Origin: Ferrimonas pelagia
Lineage (GTDB): Bacteria > Pseudomonadota > Gammaproteobacteria > Enterobacterales > Shewanellaceae
Assembly: GCF_039543565.1 (NCBI RefSeq)
Contig: NZ_BAABJZ010000006.1
Location: 124,001-188,000, forward strand
DNA length: 64,000 nucleotides
Reading direction: 5' to 3'
The notes under the pieces are model-generated. The model was not told the DNA's origin. It saw nothing but the letters and a program-made list of their open reading frames with translations, and made no database searches. Shown here one piece after another: positions 9,358 to 17,806 of the stretch. Within the stretch, counting starts at the first letter, position 1. Each line of letters starts with the position of its first letter. The position numbers and the translations under genes are program-made.

Positions 9358-10998
9358 ATGTACAGAGGTATGAATTGCACTCCATTGGCGGCGCTGGTTA
9401 GTGTCATGTTGTTAACTGCCTGCTCGCCGCAAGGTGCAGGGCATGGGGACGCTCCGGCACCGGCCGCGACCCAGATGAAAGCGCAATTCGACGCGCCGGC
9501 TACGCCAGTGACTGGCCAATTGGGGCTGGACGGACGCACTTTAGATGAGACCGATCCCTGGTATCAGCAGGGTCAGGATAAGGTGGCGCAGCTGCAGGCG
9601 CTGACCCCAATCACCGAGCGGGCACGCAATGTGGTGCTGTTTGTCGGCGATGGCATGTCGGTTACCACCATCACCGCCGCGCGGATCCTGGCGGGCCAGT
9701 TGCAGGGTGAGAACGGCGAAGGGCACATGCTCAGTTTCGACGAATTTCCCTACACCGCCATGGTGAAAACCTACAACACCGATGCCCAGGTGCCGGATTC
9801 GGCCGGGACCATGAGCGCCATCGTCACCGGGGTGAAGACCCGCGCCGGGGTCTTGAGTGTGTCCGAGCAAGTGGCGCGGCGCGACTGTGCCAGCTTTGGC
9901 GAGCACCGCTTGATGACCAACATGATGATGGCGGCCCAAGCCGGAATGGCCACCGGGGTGGTGACCAATACCCGGATCACCCATGCGACCCCGGCGGCCA
10001 CTTACGCCTGGTCGCCGGATCGCAATTATGAGAGCGATGGCGACATCACCAATTGGGGTAAGCAGGTCGGCTGCGTCGATATTGCCACCCAGCTGGTCGA
10101 GTTTGATTATGGTCGCGGTCTCGATGTGGCCTTTGGCGGTGGTCGCCAGCAGTTTCTGCCGAAAGAGCAGGCGGATCCCATCTATCCGGGCGTGACCGGT
10201 AAGCGCAAGGATGGCCGCGACCTCACTCAAGTCTGGCAGCAGCGACATGCGGATTCTATCTACGTGGACAGTTTGCTTGCAATGGAGGCTTTGCCGGCGG
10301 ATGGCAAGACCCAGGCATTGGGTCTGTTTGCGCCATCACATAACGCCTACCGGGTTGACCGCCTGGCCTCTGAGAGCGAACGCAGCATCCAACCCAGTTT
10401 GGAAGCGATGACCAGCAAAGCGCTGGAGTTGCTGCAGGCCCGTGATGCGCAGGACGGCCAGGGCTTCATGCTGGTGGTGGAGTCCGGCCGCATCGATCAC
10501 GGCCACCATGCCGGTAACGCCCATCGTGCCCTGCATGAGGTGATTGAGCTGGACGAGGCGGTGGCCGCGGTGATGGCGGCGGTGGGGGAAGATACCCTGG
10601 TGCTGGTGACGGCGGATCACTCCCACACGCTGAGCATGGCGGGGTATTCGGCGATCGGAAATCCGATCTTAGGATTGGCTGGACGCCCGACCGAGGACGG
10701 CGGCCATGAGCCGATGCTTGATGGGGAGCAGCAGCCCTTTACCACTTTGGCGTACGCCAATGGACCGGGGGCCAACTACCCCACCGCCAGTTTGACTCAG
10801 GAGAGCGTAATGGCACCGGACTACCGGCAGCGCGCTGTGACGCCGATGGACAGTGAAACCCACGCCGGCGAAGATGTGATCTTGCATGCGGTGGGGCCGG
10901 GGGCGCAACTGGCCCGGGGCACACTGGAGCAGAACGTGATATTCCATATCATCGATCAGGCACTGGGCCTGTCCGAGCGCGTGGCGGCCATGCCTTAA
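9358..10998 (+). CDS. PhoA-type alkaline phosphatase, lipoprotein
   Basis: A lipoprotein signal (LAALVSVMLLTAC) places the start at ATG 9358 or ATG 9370. I use 9358 because it adds an Arg to the n-region, although its GAAGG site is too close to be ideal. The enzyme shows all alkaline-phosphatase landmarks: VVLFVGDGMS (metal Asp), PDSAGTMSA with the phosphorylated Ser (about residue 148), VESGRIDHGHHAGN and LVTADHSHTL (zinc ligands), and a late ETHAGEDV His. It hydrolyses phosphomonoesters in the periplasm or at the outer membrane and supplies phosphate. No Pho box was identified with confidence. Confidence 0.93.
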   Translation: MYRGMNCTPLAALVSVMLLTACSPQGAGHGDAPAPAATQMKAQFDAPATPVTGQLGLDGRTLDETDPWYQQGQDKVAQLQALTPITERARNVVLFVGDGMSVTTITAARILAGQLQGENGEGHMLSFDEFPYTAMVKTYNTDAQVPDSAGTMSAIVTGVKTRAGVLSVSEQVARRDCASFGEHRLMTNMMMAAQAGMATGVVTNTRITHATPAATYAWSPDRNYESDGDITNWGKQVGCVDIATQLVEFDYGRGLDVAFGGGRQQFLPKEQADPIYPGVTGKRKDGRDLTQVWQQRHADSIYVDSLLAMEALPADGKTQALGLFAPSHNAYRVDRLASESERSIQPSLEAMTSKALELLQARDAQDGQGFMLVVESGRIDHGHHAGNAHRALHEVIELDEAVAAVMAAVGEDTLVLVTADHSHTLSMAGYSAIGNPILGLAGRPTEDGGHEPMLDGEQQPFTTLAYANGPGANYPTASLTQESVMAPDYRQRAVTPMDSETHAGEDVILHAVGPGAQLARGTLEQNVIFHIIDQALGLSERVAAMP

Positions 10999-11030
10999 AC
11001 CGCGTCACCTCGGTGATCTCGACGAATTTA

Positions 11031-11056
11031 ACCACCCCCGCCAATGCGGGGGTGGT
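11031..11056 (+). terminator. Stem-loop after the alkaline phosphatase
   Basis: Ten-base-pair arms ACCACCCCCG / CGGGGGTGGT around a six-base loop, 32 bases past the stop. There is no proper T-run, so it may be an RNA-end stabiliser or a weak terminator. Confidence 0.55.
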
Positions 11057-11197
11057 TGCTATCTGGGTGATCCGCTCGCTGTGATAAGCAGTACAAGTCT
11101 TAGTTAATGCAACAAAACCCGACTCGAATGCAATTACGCTTTATTCTGCCGTGAACCGCTGCGTACACTGAACGTAAGGACGCAGTAGGGGCACACT

Positions 11198-11866
11198 ATG
11201 ATCCAGATCCAGTCGCTTCGCTTTACTCGCCAGGATGGCGATAGCCTCAGAACCATCTTCCATGACGTCGATCTGACGGTCAAGCAGGGCCAGCACTGTG
11301 CGCTGCTCGGCGACAGCGGCAGCGGCAAGACCACGTTGATGAATCTGTTGGCGGGACTGGAGCCCATTCAATCCGGCGCTATCCGCATTGGTGAGCATCA
11401 ACTCGACCGGCTCAGCAGTGATGAGTTGGCCCGTTACCGGCGCGAGATCGGCATCGTGTTTCAGGGCTTCCAACTGCTGCCGGCACTGACGGTGCGGCAC
11501 AATATCCTGTTGCCCCACAAACTCAAATTTGGCCACGACCGCACCGATGCGTTAGAGCCATTGGCCCAGGCGCTTGGCCTGACGCGCATGCTGGATAGAA
11601 CGCCGGATCGCCTCTCCGGTGGCGAGCAGCAACGGGTCGCGGTATGTCGGGCGTTGATCCACCAGCCGAAATTGATCTTGGCCGATGAGCCCACCGGCAA
11701 CCTGGATGAGGGCAACAGCCGGGAGGTGGTGCATCAGCTGCGCAGCTTGGCGCAAGCGCAGAATGCGACCTTGTTGATGGTGACCCACAGTCGGGAGCTG
11801 GCCGAGCAATTTCCCCACCGCATCTATCTGCGCGATCAGGGGCTGCATTGGCAGGCCGGCGTATGA
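11198..11866 (+). CDS. ABC transporter ATP-binding protein (LolD/MacB type)
   Basis: This 222-residue ATPase has every ABC motif: Walker A GDSGSGKTT (38-46), Q-loop VFQG (Gln89), signature LSGGEQ (139-144), Walker B LILADEP (159-165) and switch His197. The family that pairs with FtsX-like permeases (LolD, MacB, YbbA) usually works by mechanotransmission, extruding lipoproteins or other envelope substrates. Its stop overlaps the permease start by four bases (ATGA), so the two are translationally coupled. With the downstream CrtC/AttH-like lipoprotein, the set resembles the Vibrio AttEFGH arrangement. Confidence 0.93.
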   Translation: MIQIQSLRFTRQDGDSLRTIFHDVDLTVKQGQHCALLGDSGSGKTTLMNLLAGLEPIQSGAIRIGEHQLDRLSSDELARYRREIGIVFQGFQLLPALTVRHNILLPHKLKFGHDRTDALEPLAQALGLTRMLDRTPDRLSGGEQQRVAVCRALIHQPKLILADEPTGNLDEGNSREVVHQLRSLAQAQNATLLMVTHSRELAEQFPHRIYLRDQGLHWQAGV

Positions 11867-14235
11867 TCAAAGACTTTATCGCCCTGAGCCTGGGCGACAT
11901 GCGCCGTCACCGCTGGCTCTATTTGTGGTTGGCACTGGGACTGACCCTCGCTGGCGCGCTGCTGACCGGGGTCGAGGCGCTCAATCGCGCCGCCAAGTCC
12001 AGCTTCACCCAGGCGGAGCAGGGCCTGGAAAACCATTACCCTTGGCGACTGCAGTCTTTGCTGTCCGGTCATCGCATTCATCAGGATCTTTACTTGGATC
12101 TGCGCCGGGCCGGCATCGCTGCGCGGCCGGTGATGCAGAAGATGGTGCGGTTAGCGGATGGCAGTGTGGTTCGCCTGCGCGGGGTCGAGCTGCCACCGGG
12201 CTATCTGCGTGGCGAGTCGGGCTGGCGCACCATCGTCGATATGCAGGTGGCGGCGCAACGGGGCTGGCTGGCCGGGCAGACGCTGTTGAGTGACAGCGGC
12301 GCGCCATTACCTCAACTGGCCTTGCAAAGTGACGTCGGGCCCTGGTTGTTGTTGGACATCTCGCAAGCGGCAGCGCTGGCGAAGACCGGCCCTTGGCTCA
12401 GTTACCTTGAGCTGCCGACCCTGACGGACAGCGAGCTGGCGTGGGTTAAGCGGCGGATCGACAAGGAGATCGAGTCCGGGCTGGTGCTGCGGGAAATGAC
12501 TCAGGCCGGGGACAATAACCTGCTGGAAGCATTCAGTTTGAACCTGACGGCGCTGTCGACCTTGAGTTTCCTAGTGGGCTTGCTGCTGGCGTTTCATGCC
12601 TTAGAGCGCTTGGTGCAGCATCGTCTGCACAGCTTAAAGATCCTCCATCAGCTGGGGTTTACTCGGCGCCAGTGGTTATCGGCCTTGGCAATGGAGTTGG
12701 GCCTGTGGTCTGCGCTGGCGGCCTTGCTCGGCAGCTTGCTCGGGATCTGGCTGGCCCGCTTTCTTGGCCCCGGTGTGTCCGACACCCTGGTGTCCCTGTA
12801 TGAGATGGAGAAACCGCTGCAGTTGGCGTGGAACTGGGGCCATGCACTGTTCTGCTTTATTGTGCTGTTTGGCGCGCTGATGCTGATGATCGTCTATCTG
12901 CTGCGCGCCGCGGGGGCCGGGCGTCGCTGGCATTGGGGCGCGATCGCGGTGTTGTTGGCGCTTGGCGCTTGGTTGAATTGGCAGGCGCAGGATCAAAACG
13001 GCGCGTTGGCACTGGTGGCCTGTACCGTTTTGCTGACCGTGTTGGTCCTACCGAAATTACTAAATCTAGGCGCCGCTTTGCTCGGCCGTTTGGCGCCCTA
13101 TGCCAACGCGCCCCTAGCCTGGTCGCTGTGGGATCTGCGCGGTGCCAGTCATCGCTTGGTGATCCCCATCGTGGCGATCACGCTGGCACTGTCCTCGGCC
13201 ATCTCCACCCGCATTTTGGTGGGCTCGTTTGAGCAGGCGCTGGGGGAGTATTTGGACACCCGGCTGCATGCCGACATCTACCTGTATGCGGATGATGCCA
13301 CCTTGCGCCAGTTGAAACCTAGGCTGGAGGCGATGCCTGAGGTGGCGCGATTGCAGCAGCGCAGTCAGCGCGATGGACGGTTTGGACAAGGCGCGGTCAA
13401 CCTGATGGGGTATAACGGCACCGGACAGCCATGGCGGTTCTTGACCTTTACCCAAATCGAGCCCGATTGGTGGCAGGCGCTGGCGGACGGCAGTGGCTGT
13501 CTGGCCAATGAGCCGATGGCGATGCGTCATCGCTTGTCTTTGGGGCAGGCCATGACGCTGCACAGCGGTGAGCGCATGATGGTCTGTCGGTTGGTTGGGA
13601 TCTACTACGACTACGGTAACCCGGGCGACGAAGTCACGGTGTGGATGCGAAGCTTGGCTCAGGCGTTTGGCAGTGCACCGGCGGACGGCTACTCGCTGAT
13701 CTTGCATGAGGGGATCGATCTGTCCGCCACGCTTCGCCAGTTGCAACAAGAGCTAGGCTTGCCGCAAGCCAGCCTGCTCGCGCAACGGACCTTGCGCGAG
13801 CAGGCCAATGGCTTGTTTCGCAGGACGTTTGTCATTACTGATGCGCTAGCCTGGCTGACACTTGTGGTGGCGATGATCTCCTGGTTCGCCTCGCTGGCGG
13901 CGCAACAGCGCAGTTGGGAGCGGCAGCAGGCGGTGGTGTCCTCCTTGGGCATGGTGCGGGCGCAGATCACCCAGGCCCGACTGCTGCAGTTGGTGTGTCA
14001 GATGGGGCTGGTGGCGTTGATCGCCACAGGCTCAGGCGTGCTGCTGGGCTGGCAGTTGGTGAGTAAGGTCAATCCCTTGGCCTTTGGTTGGAGCATGCCA
14101 GTGCAACTGGGCAGTGGCCAGTGGCTGTCCGGTTTGGTGATGGCTTGTGGCTTGCTCATTTTGGTGGCGACCGGCCCTATTTGGTGGCAGTCCCGACGCA
14201 GCGTGGCAGCCGAGCTGACGCGGGAGGAGGCATGA
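11863..14235 (+). CDS. FtsX-like ABC permease, large double-domain type
   Basis: The start ATG 11863 overlaps the ATPase stop. The 790-residue product has one N-terminal helix (about 15-35) and a periplasmic domain. A first FtsX helix bundle follows (about 225-340, including VQHRLHSLKILHQLGFTRRQW, a typical cytoplasmic coupling segment). Two more helices, a second periplasmic domain and a C-terminal three-helix FtsX bundle (about 660-780, with WERQQAVVSSLGMVRAQITQ) complete it. The duplication into one chain is as in YbbP-type permeases. It couples to the upstream ATPase. The substrate is unknown, but the lipoprotein partner points to envelope lipid or hydrophobic cargo. Confidence 0.9.
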   Translation: MIKDFIALSLGDMRRHRWLYLWLALGLTLAGALLTGVEALNRAAKSSFTQAEQGLENHYPWRLQSLLSGHRIHQDLYLDLRRAGIAARPVMQKMVRLADGSVVRLRGVELPPGYLRGESGWRTIVDMQVAAQRGWLAGQTLLSDSGAPLPQLALQSDVGPWLLLDISQAAALAKTGPWLSYLELPTLTDSELAWVKRRIDKEIESGLVLREMTQAGDNNLLEAFSLNLTALSTLSFLVGLLLAFHALERLVQHRLHSLKILHQLGFTRRQWLSALAMELGLWSALAALLGSLLGIWLARFLGPGVSDTLVSLYEMEKPLQLAWNWGHALFCFIVLFGALMLMIVYLLRAAGAGRRWHWGAIAVLLALGAWLNWQAQDQNGALALVACTVLLTVLVLPKLLNLGAALLGRLAPYANAPLAWSLWDLRGASHRLVIPIVAITLALSSAISTRILVGSFEQALGEYLDTRLHADIYLYADDATLRQLKPRLEAMPEVARLQQRSQRDGRFGQGAVNLMGYNGTGQPWRFLTFTQIEPDWWQALADGSGCLANEPMAMRHRLSLGQAMTLHSGERMMVCRLVGIYYDYGNPGDEVTVWMRSLAQAFGSAPADGYSLILHEGIDLSATLRQLQQELGLPQASLLAQRTLREQANGLFRRTFVITDALAWLTLVVAMISWFASLAAQQRSWERQQAVVSSLGMVRAQITQARLLQLVCQMGLVALIATGSGVLLGWQLVSKVNPLAFGWSMPVQLGSGQWLSGLVMACGLLILVATGPIWWQSRRSVAAELTREEA

Positions 14236-15416
14236 TGAACTGGCGTACCTTGCAATGGGTGGGGTTGGCGCTGTTAGTGGGGACAATACTGATGGCCTGT
14301 CAGCCTAAGTCTGAGCATACGGTGGGCCCGATGGGCGAAGCGAGGGGCAAGGCGGTGCGGCCGGGCACGCCGTTGCAGTTTCCTCAAGATCATGGCGCAC
14401 ACAATGACTATGGCATCGAGTGGTGGTACATCACCGCCAATCTGTTTGATGAGCAAGGCCGTCAGCATGGCGTGCAGTGGACCCTGTTTCGTTTTGCCGG
14501 TGAGCCGGTGAACGATGAGGCGACCAATGCTGCGGTGGATGCGGTGGCGAATGCAGCCGCGAGTGATTGGTGGCAGGGGCAGTGGTATATGGGTCACCTC
14601 GGTTGGTCGCCGCCGCCGGGGTTGGGCAAACACCGCGCCTGGGAGCGTTGGGGCCGAGGTGGCAACAATGAGCCGCAAACTGCGCAAGCCGGGGTGCGGG
14701 CGGCGCCGTTCAGTGCCTGGTTGGATAATTGGCTGCTGCAAAGCCGAGACACCGAATTTTTGCCACTGAACCTGGTGGCTCAGCAGGATGAATTTGCCAT
14801 GGCGCTGGTGCTCGATGACAGCCCATTGGTGCGCCATGGTGAGGACGGCTACAGTCAGAAAAGTGCCGACGGCTCTCTGGCCTCCTTCTACTACAGCTAC
14901 CCCTTGCTGAAGGTGTCCGGCCATCTTAAAAGTGACGACGGCTGGTTTCCGGTTACCGGTACGGCATGGCTGGATCGGGAGTGGTCATCCAAGTTTCTGG
15001 ATCCGCGCTTTGCCGGTTGGGACTGGCTTAGTGCCCAGTTGGACAGCGGTGAGGCGTTGATGACGTTTTGCATGCGGCCCGAGCAGGGCGCGGATCCGTC
15101 GCTGCGAAACTGCGCCGGATCCATTGTCACGCCAGACGGTGCCCTGCACCCGCTGGATCATCACCAGATCGACTGGCGCGCCACGGCCTGGTCCGAACTG
15201 GATGACGGCCGCTATCCGGTGGCTTGGCAGGTGGGGATCGATGCACCACAGGTACTCGCAAACCCCTGGCAACTGGAGGTGGAAACCCTGTCGAGTGATC
15301 AGCGCAACCAACTGGCATTTCCCTACTGGGAGGGACCGGTTCGGATCCTCGATGGTGAAAGTGGCAGCCAGCGAGGGGTGGGCTTTATCGAGATGACGGG
15401 CTACAGTCGGCACTAA
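14232..15416 (+). CDS. CrtC/AttH-like lipocalin-fold lipoprotein
   Basis: The start ATG 14232 overlaps the permease stop (ATGA) and follows GGGAGGAGG. A lipobox (LVGTILMAC) gives an outer-membrane or periplasmic lipoprotein of about 394 residues. The double-lipocalin CrtC/hydroxyneurosporene-synthase-like fold is marked by DYGIEWWYITANL, a QWTLFRFA strand, GTAWLDREWSSKFL and WDWLSAQLDSGEALM. In Vibrio attEFGH loci such a protein accompanies an ABC system of the same type as here. In this setting a lipid-binding role is more plausible than carotenoid hydration, as no carotenoid genes are nearby. Family assignment is strong; function is inferred. Confidence 0.88.
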   Translation: MMNWRTLQWVGLALLVGTILMACQPKSEHTVGPMGEARGKAVRPGTPLQFPQDHGAHNDYGIEWWYITANLFDEQGRQHGVQWTLFRFAGEPVNDEATNAAVDAVANAAASDWWQGQWYMGHLGWSPPPGLGKHRAWERWGRGGNNEPQTAQAGVRAAPFSAWLDNWLLQSRDTEFLPLNLVAQQDEFAMALVLDDSPLVRHGEDGYSQKSADGSLASFYYSYPLLKVSGHLKSDDGWFPVTGTAWLDREWSSKFLDPRFAGWDWLSAQLDSGEALMTFCMRPEQGADPSLRNCAGSIVTPDGALHPLDHHQIDWRATAWSELDDGRYPVAWQVGIDAPQVLANPWQLEVETLSSDQRNQLAFPYWEGPVRILDGESGSQRGVGFIEMTGYSRH

Positions 15417-15817
15417 CGGGCGCTTCTCGCGCAGGCTGAAATGCGTAAGGCAAGGCCATGCGCCTTGCCGTATCCCAGCTAATATTGACACCACTCGGAC
15501 CGCCGCGGTGTTTTGGGTGCCTATTTGGCGCGCTGGCAGACAAGGCTTTTGACGATAAGGGCAATGAACTTCATTGGGCTAATGTGTTTTTGGGGGACGA
15601 CGGAAAAGCGTGAAAAGTGCTGTATAGATGAGCGATACCGGCGTTTTTATTGGCAATTTGCGCCGTCAATTTGGCACTTTGGCGACAAGAAAATGGCATG
15701 ACGAATCCGGCTCACATTCCCACAGGAAAAGAGCTGAGATCCCTTTGTTTTGACGGTAGTTTGGTCGCCTTTCAGGCGCACTGGGTCGCCCATTCACCGT
15801 TAATTATGAGAGTCGCC
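15417..15817 (+). other. Intergenic region between the ABC operon and parM; stem-loop and candidate parC/promoter zone
   Basis: A stem-loop with GGCAAGGC / GCCTTGCC arms (15449-15469) lacks a T-run. The remaining roughly 350 bases hold no convincing gene; a 62-codon open frame at 15513-15701 has no family features. In plasmid ParMRC systems the centromere-like parC lies directly upstream of parM. Here TTTGGC-type words recur (for example near 15520, 15680 and 15690) and TTTTGACG appears twice, but no regular iteron array is visible by eye. Confidence 0.4.
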
Positions 15818-16828
15818 ATGACCGCCGCTAAATTGAAATTTGCCATCGATGATGGTTCCACCAATGTGAAGATCAGCTGGATCGACAATGGTGAGCTGAA
15901 GAGTCTGATCTCCGCCAACTCCTTCCGTAAGGATTGGAAGAGCGCCGCACTGCTGTCGGACAAACGGGTCTTCAACTACGCGATCGGCGCGACCAAATAC
16001 ACCTATGACGCGACTTCCGACAAAGCCTTGTCGACCACACATGTCGAGTATCAGTACGACGATTTGAATCTGCTGGCGGTGCATCATGCGCTGCTCAAAA
16101 CCGGCATCGAGCCGTGTCCGGTGTCCATCGTGGTGACCCTGCCGATCACCGAGTATTACAACGCCGATGATTGCCAGCGCAACGAAGCCAATATTGCCCG
16201 TAAGAAAGCCAACCTGATGCGTGATATCAGCCTCAATAGGGGCCAGCTGTTTCAGATCGTCGATGTGGAAGTGATGCCGGAGAGTCTGCCGGCGGTACTG
16301 ACCACCTTGGTGGATTCCGGCGTGAGCGAGTTCACCAAATCTCTGGTGATCGACTTGGGTGGCACCACCCTGGATATGGGCGTGGTGGTCGGCGAGTTCG
16401 ACGAGGTTTCGGCGGTGTACGGCAATGCCGATATCGGCGTATGCATGGTGACCGACGCGGCGCGCAAGGCGATGGCGGCGGCGGACAGCGACGCCAGCTA
16501 CCTGGTGGCCTCCGAGCTGGTGAAACGCCGCCAGGATCGTGACTTTGTTTCTGAGGTGGTCAACGACGAGTCCAAGATCGACTGGGTGCTGCAGAAGATC
16601 GAAGAGAAGATCCAGGAGCTGGGCGCGGCGGTGGCCTATGAAGCCAAGATCTTCGCCCGCAACCCAAACCGGGTGTATCTGGTGGGCGGCGGTGCGCCGC
16701 TGATCGCCGATGCGGTGCGCGAAGCGTACGCGACCCTGGGCGACAAGGTGATGCTGGTGTCACAAGCGCAATCGGCGTTGGCGCGGGAGATCTGCTGCTA
16801 CCACGCTGAAGACGCGGACGCAGCCTGA
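15818..16828 (+). CDS. parM: ParM/StbA actin-like segregation ATPase
   Basis: The start ATG 15818 gives MTAAKLKFAIDDGSTNVK, aligning with the first residues of plasmid R1 ParM; longer upstream starts would not. The 336-residue protein follows ParM throughout: phosphate-1 loop IDDGSTN, VFNYAIGATKYTYD, VHHALLKTGI, TLPITEYY, NIARKKANLMRDI, VMPESLPA, phosphate-2 IDLGGTTLDMG and adenosine loop LVGGGAPLI. It should form ATP-driven filaments that push DNA apart. The next gene overlaps its stop by one base and looks like the adaptor. Finding this on apparently chromosomal DNA, beside no plasmid genes, is unusual. Confidence 0.93.
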   Translation: MTAAKLKFAIDDGSTNVKISWIDNGELKSLISANSFRKDWKSAALLSDKRVFNYAIGATKYTYDATSDKALSTTHVEYQYDDLNLLAVHHALLKTGIEPCPVSIVVTLPITEYYNADDCQRNEANIARKKANLMRDISLNRGQLFQIVDVEVMPESLPAVLTTLVDSGVSEFTKSLVIDLGGTTLDMGVVVGEFDEVSAVYGNADIGVCMVTDAARKAMAAADSDASYLVASELVKRRQDRDFVSEVVNDESKIDWVLQKIEEKIQELGAAVAYEAKIFARNPNRVYLVGGGAPLIADAVREAYATLGDKVMLVSQAQSALAREICCYHAEDADAA

Positions 16829-17718
16829 TGCGGATCAGCGCCAGTTTCCACGTCGAGCCGGAGCATAAGGCGACGGATCTGCACACGGTGACCACCCTTA
16901 AGGCGTGGCAGCAGGGCCTGCGTCAGCGCTACAACGACGCCGATCAACTGAAAACGGCTCAATCGAACTTCCACCGCGAGATCTATTTGGCGGGGTTGTA
17001 CCTCAATCAGCTGTCGGGCGATCTGCCCCGTCAGCTGGCGGATTGCTTCAGTGCCGATAAGGTCAAAGGGGAAACCCTGCTGCACCTGCTGGCTGCCAAT
17101 GGGGTGCACAGTGGTGCGTCGACGGAGCCGGTGTCGGCACTCTTGTGTGATCGTCAGTGGCAGCAGTTGAAAGCCATGTTGGCGATGACGCCAGAGCCAG
17201 CAGCGGCCGCTGAGCTCGACACAAGTGCGATCGCTGAGCAGGTGCTGGCGGGATTGCCAACAATGCTAACGACGCCCGCGGAGCCGGTTGCGGCACTGGA
17301 TAGCGCCGATATTGCTGAGATGGTGATTGCGGCGCTGCCCACGCCGGAAGCCCCGGCACCGCTGGAACTGGATATGGATCTGCTCTGTGCTCAATTCGGT
17401 ACCCAGTTGATCGAACAGCTCAGTGAGATCCAATCCAGTGCGCCGCAGTTTGAGTCGAAGGCCGATCCGCACGCGTTAGCGACGACGGTGGCGCAGCAGC
17501 TCAGCGCCCAGTCCGAGGCGCACGGCTCCGAATTGCTGCAAAGCCAGAGTGCGCTGCAGGATGAGATCCGTGAGTTACGACGGCAGCTGGTGAAACAGAC
17601 CAAGCTGATCGAGCAGCTATCGTCGGCGGACACGATCACCTCGGCGGCGGGTAAGAGCAGTGATCTGGATGCCAAGCTGGCCAGTGCCGCAAAAGTGAAG
17701 AAGAAGGGCGTCTGGTAA
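16828..17718 (+). CDS. Probable ParR-like adaptor, partner of ParM, with long C-terminal extension
   Basis: ATG 16828 overlaps the parM stop (TGATG), so the two are co-translated. Of 296 residues, the first about 90 resemble plasmid ParR in length and pattern, notably NFHREIYLAGLYLNQLSGDL, like the LTAGLALYR helix of R1 ParR (ribbon-helix-helix region). Unlike the 117-residue plasmid protein, it continues with an Ala/Pro/Glu-rich stretch (about 118-200), repeated ADIAEMVIAALP / AIAEQVLAGLP segments, and a C-terminal coiled coil (about 215-265) ending in a basic tail (AKVKKKGVW). DNA binding is inferred from position and this partial similarity, not proven. Confidence 0.6.
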   Translation: MRISASFHVEPEHKATDLHTVTTLKAWQQGLRQRYNDADQLKTAQSNFHREIYLAGLYLNQLSGDLPRQLADCFSADKVKGETLLHLLAANGVHSGASTEPVSALLCDRQWQQLKAMLAMTPEPAAAAELDTSAIAEQVLAGLPTMLTTPAEPVAALDSADIAEMVIAALPTPEAPAPLELDMDLLCAQFGTQLIEQLSEIQSSAPQFESKADPHALATTVAQQLSAQSEAHGSELLQSQSALQDEIRELRRQLVKQTKLIEQLSSADTITSAAGKSSDLDAKLASAAKVKKKGVW

Positions 17719-17767
17719 CCGCACGGTAAGAGGAGTGACACCTCACTCGCTCGCAATGAAGCCCATA

Positions 17768-17796
17768 AAAGGCCCTGATGATCCAGGGCCTTTGTT
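17768..17796. terminator. Bidirectional terminator between parR-like gene and glycoamylase-like gene
   Basis: Perfect ten-base arms AAAGGCCCTG / CAGGGCCTTT with a six-base loop, then TTTGTTGTATT on the + strand. It sits between convergent genes. Confidence 0.85.
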
Positions 17797-17806
17797 GTAT
17801 TCGGCG

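Noticed and set aside
15513..15701. 62-codon open frame before parM
   Set aside because: No family resemblance, and it lies where a promoter or centromere region for parM would be expected.
15417..15817. Clear parC iteron array upstream of parM
   Set aside because: Short words recur, but no regularly spaced 10-11-base direct repeats could be established by eye.
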